Source of the DNA: an archaeon
GTDB taxonomy: Archaea; Nanobdellota; Nanobdellia; SCGC-AAA011-G17; GW2011-AR17
NCBI GenBank assembly: GCA_018692925.1
Contig: JABHLH010000012.1
Span: 1 to 51,425, forward strand
Direction: 5' to 3'
DNA length: 51,425 bases
Shown here: positions 1-6,948 of the stretch, in pieces
Layout: every line of letters begins with the position of its first letter
Numbering within the stretch: position 1 is the first letter of the stretch
Position numbers and translations under genes: made by a program
The notes under the pieces: model-generated
The model's database searches: none
The model's input: only the letters and a program-made list of their open reading frames with translations
What the model was told of the DNA's origin: nothing

Positions 1-64
1 AAATATTTAATGTATAAAATATTTGATTAATGATTAAAAGTTTTGATCGTAAAAAATATATAAA

Positions 65-100
65 TTTATAAAGATAAGTAGCTTAAAATACAAAGAGGTG
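65..100 (+). promoter_or_regulatory. TATA box and Shine-Dalgarno of the 2H phosphoesterase gene
   Basis: A TATA-like TTTATAAAG lies at 65-73. A GAGGTG ribosome binding site at 95-100 ends five bases before the ATG at 106. If transcription starts about 25 bases after the TATA box, the leader is roughly 12 bases and carries the Shine-Dalgarno sequence. This is one of the few genes here with a clear Shine-Dalgarno. Confidence 0.5.
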
Positions 101-105
101 TAAAT

Positions 106-966
106 ATGACAATATTTGAAAAAATCTTTGGTGAAGACATATATTCTTTAGGAATTGCTTTACCTCCAAAATTATCTGATAAAATGTATGATATTATTCT
201 TAGTATAGCGGAAAAGGAACCGAGTATAATGTTAGATAAAAAATTAACTAGTAGAATTAGTGTTAAACCTGAATTCCATATTACTCTGGGAGTACTTCAT
301 CCAGAATCATTTCAAACTAATGGAAAAATGTTTAAACATATTTTAGAATTTATGAATACGCATCCACAAGTTTATAGTAATTTAATGAATCTTTTCAAAG
401 GACAATGTACTATAGCAGGAATAGGATACGATAAAAATAATATTCAAGATTCGCAAGTTGTATGGGTTCCAATTATTTCTGAACAAATACCTATAATTAG
501 ACAGAAAATACATGAAATGTTAAATCTTGCAGGTGTTGAAGAAAAAAACTTTCAATTTACTGACCCTCATATAACTTTATTTTTTAGGACTGGAAAAGGA
601 GACCTTCATGGAATACATAAATTAATGAAACAACCTTTACATTTGTACTTAAAAGATAATGATTTAAGTTTTAATTTTAATACAGTTTGTTTTTATAAAA
701 GATCAAAAGTAATATATAGGTTTGGAAAAACTCCTTATGATGGAAGAGCTAGTAAAAAGTTTAAACAAGCTTTGAAGGATAAATTAGCTAAAAAAGCATC
801 TTCTCAACCACAATATAATTGGGGTAATTTATTTAGAGATCCAACTTATAGAGCACAAGCTATGGATATAAAAAAGACTATATTAAAAGATGGTTATGGT
901 GGATTAGCTCGAATAGGATTTAAAGGACAAGAGATAGGTAAAATTCGAAAATTAATCAATCCTTAA
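106..966 (+). CDS. 2H phosphoesterase superfamily protein (LigT/2'-5' RNA ligase-like)
   Basis: The 286-residue protein carries two H-x-T-L motifs, HITL at residues 58-61 and HITL at 155-158. Their spacing of about 100 residues is the hallmark of the 2H superfamily (LigT, CPDase, ThpR). In that family the two histidines line one active site that hydrolyses or forms 2',3'-cyclic or 2',5' RNA phosphodiesters; a role in RNA end processing is inferred from this. A basic C-terminal tail of about 70 residues follows the catalytic domain and is longer than in a minimal LigT protein, perhaps for nucleic acid binding. The gene is convergent with the next one, with a short T-rich gap. The superfamily is fairly sure; the substrate cannot be told. 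Confidence 0.72.
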   Translation: MTIFEKIFGEDIYSLGIALPPKLSDKMYDIILSIAEKEPSIMLDKKLTSRISVKPEFHITLGVLHPESFQTNGKMFKHILEFMNTHPQVYSNLMNLFKGQCTIAGIGYDKNNIQDSQVVWVPIISEQIPIIRQKIHEMLNLAGVEEKNFQFTDPHITLFFRTGKGDLHGIHKLMKQPLHLYLKDNDLSFNFNTVCFYKRSKVIYRFGKTPYDGRASKKFKQALKDKLAKKASSQPQYNWGNLFRDPTYRAQAMDIKKTILKDGYGGLARIGFKGQEIGKIRKLINP

Positions 967-1005
967 ATTTTTTTATTATTTTTAATTAAAAACAATAAAT
1001 TTTAA

Positions 1006-1611
1006 TCATTTTGATTTTTTCTTAGATTTTTTAGAAGATTTCATATCAATTACTACTTCTTTTGAATTTCTTGGTGGAGGTAAATTTTCTTTTTTAGTCT
1101 TAATTAAAGATTGATTAGATGATCTTTTTCTTTCAATAAAACCAAAATCTTCTAATATATTCAAATAATGAACTAAAGTACTTCTCACTTTTGAATATTC
1201 TTTGTTAGGATAAAACTCTTCTGCTAGTTGCCTAGTAGTGAACCAAATGTCTGGATTTTCTTTGTTAAGTCTCAGAATTAACCAAGCTAAATTTTGTTGT
1301 ACATCAGTTAGATCATCCCACTTATCATTCTCATTTTTTGAAAGATTAAATGAACTCTCATAAATACTATCTTCTGAACTCTCAGAAATCTCTATCTCTT
1401 CACCCTTTTCTAATTTTGATTCAATTAAAGCTAATCTTTCTAATATTTTACTATGGTTTTCTATGTGGTGTTCATCTCTTTTTTGGAAATGAGTAATCCA
1501 TTTTGAAATATGACTCATATCATTTCTAATATTTGTAAAAGAAGATTTCACAGAATCATTCCATTCTGTAATATGTTTTTTAACACCTCTTTTAATTAAC
1601 CAATTAAGCAT
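1006..1611 (-). CDS. Coiled-coil plus winged-helix protein, paralogue A
   Basis: The 201-residue protein has an N-terminal amphipathic segment rich in K, E and S (about residues 8-75) that looks coiled-coil forming. An acidic Ser/Glu linker (about 75-90) follows, then a region of about 75 residues that reads as a winged helix: DVQQNLAWLILRLNKENPD, then a TTRQLAEEF helix and a recognition-like helix near YSKVRSTLVHYLNILEDFGFI. The C-terminus is a Lys/Ser tail. The N-terminal part resembles that of the gene at 1938-2651 in pattern and order, so the two look like diverged paralogues. A TATA box at 1634-1641 lies about 26 bases before the ATG, so the transcript is probably leaderless. An array of nine TAGACA repeats abuts the promoter, suggesting autoregulation or DNA organisation. 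No named family was recognised. Confidence 0.6.
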   Translation of the reverse strand: MLNWLIKRGVKKHITEWNDSVKSSFTNIRNDMSHISKWITHFQKRDEHHIENHSKILERLALIESKLEKGEEIEISESSEDSIYESSFNLSKNENDKWDDLTDVQQNLAWLILRLNKENPDIWFTTRQLAEEFYPNKEYSKVRSTLVHYLNILEDFGFIERKRSSNQSLIKTKKENLPPPRNSKEVVIDMKSSKKSKKKSK

Positions 1612-1633
1612 AATAGTATTTAGAACTAGCTAC

Positions 1634-1641
1634 TTTATAAA
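1634..1641 (-). promoter_or_regulatory. TATA box of paralogue A gene
   Basis: TTTATAAA is centred about 26 bases upstream of the ATG at 1611 on the minus strand, the spacing expected for a leaderless archaeal transcript. The TAGACA array begins about 15-25 bases further upstream, so a bound protein would sit next to the TFB/BRE region. Confidence 0.55.
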
Positions 1642-1655
1642 AGTTTCGTCGAAAA

Positions 1656-1760
1656 AAGACAAATCGTAGACAGTTTATAGACACTTTATAGACACCTTGT
1701 AGACAAGTCGTAGACAAGTCTATAGACAGTCTTAGACATGTCGTAGACATATAATAGACA
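1656..1760. repeat. Array of nine TAGACA hexamers with about 11-bp period
   Basis: Exact TAGACA occurs at 1667, 1678, 1689, 1700, 1711, 1723, 1733, 1744 and 1755, with steps of 11, 11, 11, 11, 12, 10, 11 and 11 bases. A degenerate AAGACA at 1656 keeps the 11-base step. The five bases between hexamers vary, so this is an array of sites on one DNA face, not a simple tandem duplication. It lies directly upstream of the paralogue A promoter in the 326-base gap between the two coiled-coil/winged-helix genes. Comparable 11-bp iterated sites are known in plasmid centromeres (R1 parC) and in operators bound cooperatively. Confidence 0.9.
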
Positions 1761-1771
1761 GATAATATGAA

Positions 1772-1830
1772 GTGAATAATAAGTGAATAAGTGCATAAGA
1801 TCAGAATAAGATCAGAATAAAAGAGAATAT
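1772..1830. repeat. Second phased array of GAATAA-type words
   Basis: GAATAA-like hexamers start at 1774, 1785, 1793 (GCATAA), 1804, 1815 and 1825 (GAATAT), with steps of 11, 8, 11, 11 and 10. The first two are part of GTGAATAA. Positions 1799-1820 hold two perfect copies of GATCAGAATAA. The same GTGAATAA and GTGCATA words recur upstream of the neighbouring gene at 2689-2741. The rest of the gap (1831-1937) is A-rich with no clear feature. Confidence 0.75.
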
Positions 1831-1937
1831 AATTAAGATATAAAATAAGTTAGGTATAAAAAATATAATATAACAAAAAAGGAGAAAGATATATAGAAAA
1901 GAAGCAAAATATAGCTTATTTTAATCAAAAATGAGAG

Positions 1938-2651
1938 TTAAAATTTATCACCTAATTTCTTTTGAGAAGGATCTAAGTTATAAAATATTTGAATAAGTCT
2001 CTTTTTGAGGTTTAAACCCCTTATTTCTGAAGGAACTGAGAGTATTATGACTTTATTGTTATATTTAGACTTAACAATAGGAATTCCCTTCTTAATAATA
2101 CCACTTACATAGGTCCTAACACAACCAGAAGAGATTTTGAGTTCTTTGGATAAGGATTCGTAAGTTACAAGCTTAATTTGCTCTTCTTGCTGATATATTA
2201 CAAGGAAAGTCATGAATTCTTGCCTTGAAAGCCTACTAAGTATATTTGAAAGATCTTCCTTAAAGGCCCTAATATCAAGTGAATAACTAGGAAGTGAATA
2301 ACCAGGAAGTGAATAACCATCTAATGAAACCCCTCTATTTCCTATGGAGATATCATTGGAAAGTGATGAATCACTTAATTCAGAGCTTGTTTCAGGCTCT
2401 GAAGGAGAATCTAAATGAGAAACATCTACTGATTCAGAGTTAATATCTTGAGAAAATGAGAGTTTAGAGTCTTCTAATTCTTTAATTTTAGCTTCTAAAG
2501 CCTTAATTTGAGCGTTTAAAGATTCAATACTATTGTTTTGTTTAATAAGATAGTCTCTATTATGCCTAACTTCACCTTCTAACGCCTCAAAATGGCTCTT
2601 TACCCTACTAAAAGACTTCTTTACAGCTTCCTTAAGATCAGATACTATCAT
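1938..2651 (-). CDS. Coiled-coil plus winged-helix protein, paralogue B
   Basis: From ATG 2651 the protein has 237 residues. An in-frame ATG at 2684 would add eleven mostly hydrophobic residues, but the downstream start fits a TATA box at 2671-2678 and leaderless transcription. An N-terminal heptad-rich segment (SFSRVKSHFEALEGEVRHN through IKALEAKIKELE) is a likely coiled coil. A Ser/Asp/Glu-rich linker follows, containing three imperfect five-residue repeats (GYSLP-like). The C-terminal region of about 100 residues (EFMTFLVIYQQEEQ... YESLSKELKISSGCVRTYVSG) reads as a winged helix-turn-helix. The layout matches paralogue A. GTGAATAA words lie upstream and also inside the coding sequence at 2279-2316. 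The family is not recognised; a DNA-binding, oligomerising protein is inferred. Confidence 0.6.
   Translation of the reverse strand: MIVSDLKEAVKKSFSRVKSHFEALEGEVRHNRDYLIKQNNSIESLNAQIKALEAKIKELEDSKLSFSQDINSESVDVSHLDSPSEPETSSELSDSSLSNDISIGNRGVSLDGYSLPGYSLPSYSLDIRAFKEDLSNILSRLSRQEFMTFLVIYQQEEQIKLVTYESLSKELKISSGCVRTYVSGIIKKGIPIVKSKYNNKVIILSVPSEIRGLNLKKRLIQIFYNLDPSQKKLGDKF
2279..2316. repeat. GTGAATAA words inside the paralogue B coding sequence
   Basis: GTGAATAA occurs at 2279, 2294 and 2309 with an exact 15-base step, encoding the GYSLP-type peptide repeats on the minus strand. The octamer is the same one found in the non-coding arrays at 1772-1790 and 2689-2707. The step is 15 rather than 11, as required to keep frame. 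Confidence 0.75.
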
Positions 2652-2670
2652 AAAGAATAGAAATAAAGTG

Positions 2671-2678
2671 AGATATAA
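2671..2678 (-). promoter_or_regulatory. TATA box of paralogue B gene
   Basis: Read on the minus strand this is TTTATATC, centred about 24 bases before the ATG at 2651. It supports Met12 of the longest frame as the true start. The repeat array at 2689-2741 lies immediately upstream. Confidence 0.45.
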
Positions 2679-2688
2679 ATACATTTAT

Positions 2689-2741
2689 GTGAATAATAAG
2701 TGAATAACCAAGTGCATAGTATGTACATAATGAAGGAATGA
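2689..2741. repeat. Phased GTGAATAA-type array upstream of paralogue B
   Basis: GAATAA-like hexamers start at 2691, 2702, 2714 (GCATAG), 2725 (ACATAA) and 2736 (GAATGA), with steps of 11, 12, 11 and 11. The first two are preceded by GT, giving GTGAATAA as in the 1772-1790 array. Further related words (GTGCATAA at 2797, GAATAA at 2815) and two ATATGTTTAAT copies at 2784 and 2804 fill the rest of the gap. A regulatory or architectural protein-binding site is inferred. Confidence 0.7.
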
Positions 2742-2836
2742 AAAAGAAAGAAATAGCTTAATTCTAAAGAATTCTTAAGAATTATATGTTTAATATGTGC
2801 ATAATATGTTTAATGAATAAATAAAAAAAGAAAAAT

Positions 2837-3289
2837 TTATCCTATATACTCTTCAGCCTTCTTATCCTTTGTAATAGGAGTTTTAGGACTGATTGTAGGA
2901 ATTCTAATATGTGGTGGTAAACCTAAATCTTGAGCTAATGATAATGCTTTTATTTGACATCTAATTAAAACATTGTTCATCACTTGTTGCATCATCTCAG
3001 GAGGTAATTGTTTAGAATCTTTCCAACCTTTCATTAATTCATCAGTTTTACCATCAGGATCATGATAGACTAAATTTCCAGCAATTTCAATAATAGCTTG
3101 ATCAGGTTGATAATCTACTTTATATTCATAAAAGAATCTTAAAACCTTTTCTTTCTTTCCACCAGTAATTGGTACGTCTTCTAATTTAAGATCAACAATA
3201 GTCATTCCATTATCTACTTTAATTGGAGCTTCTAATGTCTTTTTCTTTTCTATATTGATTTTATCAAAACTAAACGATATAACAGGCAT
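2837..3289 (-). CDS. Conserved protein, possibly SecB-like chaperone fold
   Basis: The 150-residue protein has alternating beta-strand-like segments (VISFSFDKINIEKK, MTIVDLKLEDVPI, VLRFFYEYKVDYQPDQAIIEI, GNLVYHD), then a helical stretch (LPPEMMQQVMNNVLIRCQIKALSLAQDLGLP) and a Pro-rich tail. The FSF...I start, the F-x-Y-x-V-x-Y-x-P-x-x-A strand and the long C-terminal helix resemble the SecB fold, which has archaeal members such as MJ0357. That family keeps presecretory proteins unfolded, which would fit a genome with several giant exported proteins. The assignment is by pattern only. A GGTGA ribosome binding site precedes the ATG and a TATA-like TTTAAATAA lies about 37 bases upstream, giving a short leader. 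The gene is followed on the same strand by paralogue B. Confidence 0.5.
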   Translation of the reverse strand: MPVISFSFDKINIEKKKTLEAPIKVDNGMTIVDLKLEDVPITGGKKEKVLRFFYEYKVDYQPDQAIIEIAGNLVYHDPDGKTDELMKGWKDSKQLPPEMMQQVMNNVLIRCQIKALSLAQDLGLPPHIRIPTISPKTPITKDKKAEEYIG

Positions 3290-3346
3290 CTTTTTTCACC
3301 AATCTTGAGAAAAGAAATAGCTTATTTAAAAGTTGTGGTTGTAGAA

Positions 3347-4996
3347 TTACATCTCTTCAGGAGTAGAAATAGCTAATAATGATAAGCCCTCTTTTAAAAT
3401 TTCTCTTGTCTTAGATATAAGATTTAATCTTGCTTTAGCTAATGATTTATCTTCTTCATTTAATACTGGACAAGATTGATAAAATTCATTAAACCTTTGA
3501 GCAATGCTAAGTAAATATTTGGCTAATACAGAAGGTTTATACTGCTGTGCAGCATTTTCTATTGTAGATTCAAAGTCTGAAATTAATTTAATTAATTCAG
3601 CTTCTTTAGGATTAGTTAATTTCTCATAAGAAGGTTTAGATTTATTCTTAGCCTTTCTTAATATTGAAGAAGCTCTAGCATATGTATATTGGATATAAGG
3701 TCCTGTTTCTCCACTAAAATCTAATATTAAATCCCATTCAAATTGTATATCTTTAACTCTATCATGTGAAAGATCCCAGAATATAATTGCTCCTATCCCT
3801 ATTTGTTCTGCAATTTTATCTTTATTTTTCAATTTAGGGTTTTTTTCTTTGATTATTTTTTTAACCTTGTCTACAGATTTATCTAATACTTCTTCTAAGA
3901 ATATTACCTTTCCTTTCCTAGTAGACATAATACCATCATTAAATTTCATAATACCAAAAGGAATATGTATACAATCTTTTGCCCAAGATAATTTAGCTAA
4001 TTCTAATACTTTGAAGAATTGTTGAAAATGTAAATTTTGTCTATTATCTGTAACATATATATTCTTATGGAAATTATATTCTTTCTTTCTATAAATAGCT
4101 GCAGCAATATCTCTAGTAGCGTAGATAGTAGCACCATCAGATTTTTGTATCAAACAAGGTGCAAGATTATATTTGTCTAAATTAACAATTAATGCTCCTT
4201 CACTTTCTTCTAATAATTTATTTTTCTTTAGTAAAGAGATAGTATCTTTTAACATTGGCTCATAGAAAGCTTCTCCAGAAAAAGAATCAAAGGATACATT
4301 CAATCTTTTGTAAGTTTTATCATATTCTTTAAGAGATAAATCTCTGAATTTTTTCCAAAGAGATCTATATTTTTTATTTCCTGATTCTAAATCTGCAAAT
4401 ATTTTTCTTGCTTTATCGTCTAAAGAAGAGTCTTTTTCTGCTTCTTTATGGTATTTAACATAGAGTTTAAGCATATTTTTTATAGGTTCTTTTTCAATAT
4501 CTTTAGGATTACCCCATTCTAAATAAGCATAAATCATTTTACCAAATTGGGTTCCCCAATCTCCTAAGTGATTAACCCTAATTACTTTGTATCCTAGGTG
4601 TTTATGTAAAAGATGAATAGAATTACCTATCATTGTAGATCTTAAGTGTGCTAAGCCAAATGGCTTCATAACATTAGGTGAAGAGAAATCAATAACTATG
4701 CTTTTATTTATTTTGTTTTTTTTAGTTTTAGATTCTATAATTGTTTTATTGTATATTTCTTTGTTAATGTAAAAGTTTAAGTAGGGGCCATTAGCTTCAA
4801 CCTTCTCTAAAAATTTAGCTTTGAATTTAGGTTGTAAAGTTTTTGCTATCTCAACTGGAGATTTTTTTAATTGTTTTGCTAAAGGAAAACAAGGTAAAGC
4901 ATAATCACCCATCTCAGGATTAGGTGGAGCTTGAAGAAGTTCAATTGGAATTTTTTCCTTCTTTAATAAATTTATAATTTCTTTTTTGAAATCCAT
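3347..4996 (-). CDS. argS: Arginyl-tRNA synthetase
   Basis: This class I aminoacyl-tRNA synthetase of 549 residues attaches arginine to tRNA-Arg in the cytoplasm. The N-terminal domain has the ArgRS motif EMGDYALPCFPLAK (residues 28-41). The HIGH-type signature sits in SSPNVMKPFGLAHLRS (105-120), where the first His of HVGH is Gly and the inner Gly is Ala; the final His is kept. The KMSKS equivalent is MSTRKGK. The C-terminal anticodon-binding DALR domain starts near the GPYIQYTYARASSILRKA segment and runs to the end. Length is normal. The altered HIGH signature is worth noting but occurs in a recognisable ArgRS context. The gene lies downstream of a 103-base intergenic region that is divergent with the small winged-helix gene. 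Confidence 0.95.
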   Translation of the reverse strand: MDFKKEIINLLKKEKIPIELLQAPPNPEMGDYALPCFPLAKQLKKSPVEIAKTLQPKFKAKFLEKVEANGPYLNFYINKEIYNKTIIESKTKKNKINKSIVIDFSSPNVMKPFGLAHLRSTMIGNSIHLLHKHLGYKVIRVNHLGDWGTQFGKMIYAYLEWGNPKDIEKEPIKNMLKLYVKYHKEAEKDSSLDDKARKIFADLESGNKKYRSLWKKFRDLSLKEYDKTYKRLNVSFDSFSGEAFYEPMLKDTISLLKKNKLLEESEGALIVNLDKYNLAPCLIQKSDGATIYATRDIAAAIYRKKEYNFHKNIYVTDNRQNLHFQQFFKVLELAKLSWAKDCIHIPFGIMKFNDGIMSTRKGKVIFLEEVLDKSVDKVKKIIKEKNPKLKNKDKIAEQIGIGAIIFWDLSHDRVKDIQFEWDLILDFSGETGPYIQYTYARASSILRKAKNKSKPSYEKLTNPKEAELIKLISDFESTIENAAQQYKPSVLAKYLLSIAQRFNEFYQSCPVLNEEDKSLAKARLNLISKTREILKEGLSLLAISTPEEM

Positions 4997-5068
4997 GTTT
5001 GAAAATAATTGTCTTAAGTTCTTAAGTTTTTTGATTAATTTTGTAATTAGCGGTATAACGCAGTAATG

Positions 5069-5077
5069 TTTTTAAAG
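5069..5077 (+). promoter_or_regulatory. TATA box of small winged-helix gene
   Basis: TTTTTAAAG is centred 27 bases before the ATG at 5100. No ribosome binding site is seen, so a leaderless transcript is likely. Confidence 0.4.
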
Positions 5078-5099
5078 ACAAATAATATTAAAATTAAGT

Positions 5100-5354
5100 A
5101 TGAGTCGAATTTCAAAAGATAATATAGAGAAAATAAAAAGTAATGTTTTAAGAATATTATTTGATGAAGCACCGAGATCTTTAAGTGCTACTAATATAGC
5201 TAGTCAAGAAGCTAGAGATAAACAATTTATTTTGAAAATCTTAAAAGATTTAGAAACTAAGAAAATTGTAAAAAATGTTACAAAGGATTTTACAAGAAAA
5301 AGTTATTGGGTAATGCATGAAGAAGCATATAAAAGATATAAAGAATTGATTTAA
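5100..5354 (+). CDS. Small winged helix-turn-helix protein
   Basis: The 84-residue protein reads as a single winged helix: helix 1 (DNIEKIKSNVLRILFDEAP), helix 2 (SATNIASQEA), a recognition-like helix (DKQFILKILKDLETKKIV), then a beta-wing (VTKDFTRKSYWVM) and a C-terminal helix. A DNA-binding transcriptional regulator is the natural inference, though the target is unknown. It overlaps the 3' end of the kinase-deaminase gene by four bases in convergent orientation. No cofactor-binding or sensor domain is visible. Confidence 0.6.
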   Translation: MSRISKDNIEKIKSNVLRILFDEAPRSLSATNIASQEARDKQFILKILKDLETKKIVKNVTKDFTRKSYWVMHEEAYKRYKELI

Positions 5355-6346
5355 TAATTTTCTTGACCTTCTTCAATATATAATATGTCAATACCAGCTT
5401 TTTGGAAAACTTCTCTAGAATCTTGAGCTGCATGATATTTTCTTAAACATACAACTCTTACTATGCCTGCATTAACCATCATTTTTGCACAAATATAACA
5501 AGGTTCTAATTTACAATATAAAGTTGAGTTATTTATTGCTATACCATTCTTTGCAGCTTGACAGATAGCATTCTGTTCTCCATGAGAAGTTCTAACACAA
5601 TGTTTTGATACGGAACCATCTTCATGTGTTGTTTTTTTAATTTGATGTCCAACTTCATCACAATGAGGTAAACCTTTAGGAGAACCAGCATATCCTGTAG
5701 CTAAGATTTGTTTATCTCTCACAATTAATACACCAGTTCTGCCTCTATCACATGTACTTCTTTTTCCTACTTCAAGAGCTAAGTTCATGAAGTATTCATC
5801 CCAGGAAGGTCTTTGATAATCAATTCTATCTATTATGGAATCTATCTGTGCATAAATTTCTTCTAATGATCCTTCATTCTTAATATTATAATCTGCTTTC
5901 TCAATTACTTTACCTAAACCTTTGAATAAAATATCTCTTTCATCTCTTTCAAAAAATTCTTCAGGACTTTGAGGATCATTATTAGATCTTCTATTGTATC
6001 TAATTTCTCTAGAAGCTTGTATTGAAATTAATTTGAATCTCTTAGTATTGGTTTGTAAAAAATCTAATTCTTCAGGACTTCTAATACCTGTAATAATAAC
6101 TTTGTCATGATCTTGTGCTTTCTCTAATGTTTTTCTCATTACAATATCTTTACCATGAAGTTTTCTCCATTCATCTGCAAGAATAGACATATTCATTTTT
6201 GTTGGCTCTCTAGCTTGTTGGATTAATTCATCTTTAATTACATCAGACATATTTAATTGAACATAATTATATTTGTTGATAATATATTGAGCTACAAAAT
6301 CTTTTCCAGAACGCATTAAGCCAGTAATACACAAAGTTGTTTGCAT
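5351..6346 (-). CDS. P-loop kinase-like domain fused to dCMP/CMP deaminase
   Basis: The protein has 331 residues in two parts. Residues 1-175 form an NMP-kinase-like P-loop domain with GLMRSGKD at 9-16 and a TGIRSPEELDFL segment (86-97) typical of dephospho-CoA kinase/NMP-kinase relatives. Residues 183-331 form a zinc-dependent deoxycytidylate deaminase domain: SCDRGR-like STCDRGRTGVLIVRD, GYAGSPKGLPHC, the catalytic HGE at 255-257 and PCYIC with zinc cysteines 283 and 286. dCMP deaminase makes dUMP for thymidylate synthesis. Yeast Dcd1 has the same kinase-like plus deaminase order. Whether the P-loop part is catalytic is unknown. The gene sits among other nucleotide-pool genes of the window (PRPP synthetase, Maf fusion). 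Confidence 0.85.
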   Translation of the reverse strand: MQTTLCITGLMRSGKDFVAQYIINKYNYVQLNMSDVIKDELIQQAREPTKMNMSILADEWRKLHGKDIVMRKTLEKAQDHDKVIITGIRSPEELDFLQTNTKRFKLISIQASREIRYNRRSNNDPQSPEEFFERDERDILFKGLGKVIEKADYNIKNEGSLEEIYAQIDSIIDRIDYQRPSWDEYFMNLALEVGKRSTCDRGRTGVLIVRDKQILATGYAGSPKGLPHCDEVGHQIKKTTHEDGSVSKHCVRTSHGEQNAICQAAKNGIAINNSTLYCKLEPCYICAKMMVNAGIVRVVCLRKYHAAQDSREVFQKAGIDILYIEEGQENY

Positions 6347-6451
6347 GTAATTTTATTTAGAAGTTTAGTTTATTAGTATTGTTGTATTTGATAATAAATA
6401 ATATAATTAAAATACATAATCTTAATAAAAGCATAATTAAAAATAAGAAAA

Positions 6452-6943
6452 ATGAAAAGAATAAATATGAATATTGAATATTCTACTTGGGATACAACTT
6501 ATAATAGAGAATTAGAAAGAATGGAAACAAATGTGAGTAAGGATTCTGTAGGAAGAAAATTCCCTTTATTAGAAGATTTAACAAAACAAGAATTGGGAAC
6601 TAAATTTGAAATAGATTTTATTAAACTGAATTATAGAGATGAAATAGTTGTACCTCTTATTGCAAGAGTTGATGGATATTTTGTAGGGTTTTTTAGACAT
6701 GAATCAGAAAATGTTTCTCTTATGATTCAAAATAAAGGAGGATCTACTATGTCCACTCAAATTCCAATTGGAAGAAATAAAAATCCTAATGACTATAAAG
6801 GTGATAGAAAAGATTTAGTTCAAGAAGTATTAGAAATTAGAGATGTAGAAAGTAAAGAGATATTATATAGTCATTCTTTGGCAAGAGAACAATGGGAAGA
6901 ATTTGAAAGTAGAAAATTTCCTGTGCCAAAAAGAGAATTTTAA
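6452..6943 (+). CDS. Hypothetical protein, 163 residues
   Basis: No family was recognised. The protein is soluble and charged, with no signal peptide or membrane segment. A central part with beta-like segments (KFEIDFIKLNYRDEIVVPLIARVDGYFVGFFRHE) may be a small beta-domain, and the C-terminal third is strongly charged. A TATA-like CTTAATAA centred about 27 bases before the first ATG supports this start rather than the second ATG at 6467. It is convergent with lonB, five bases apart. Confidence 0.6.
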   Translation: MKRINMNIEYSTWDTTYNRELERMETNVSKDSVGRKFPLLEDLTKQELGTKFEIDFIKLNYRDEIVVPLIARVDGYFVGFFRHESENVSLMIQNKGGSTMSTQIPIGRNKNPNDYKGDRKDLVQEVLEIRDVESKEILYSHSLAREQWEEFESRKFPVPKREF

Positions 6944-6948
6944 TTTAT

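Noticed and set aside
1656..1760. TAGACA array as a CRISPR
   Set aside because: The repeat is only six bases with five-base gaps. CRISPR repeats are 24-48 bases with spacers of similar length, and no cas gene is present.
1612..2836. Iteron-type plasmid origin
   Set aside because: Iterons need a Rep gene and usually 17-22-bp repeats. Neither neighbouring protein shows a Rep signature, and the surrounding genes are chromosomal housekeeping genes.
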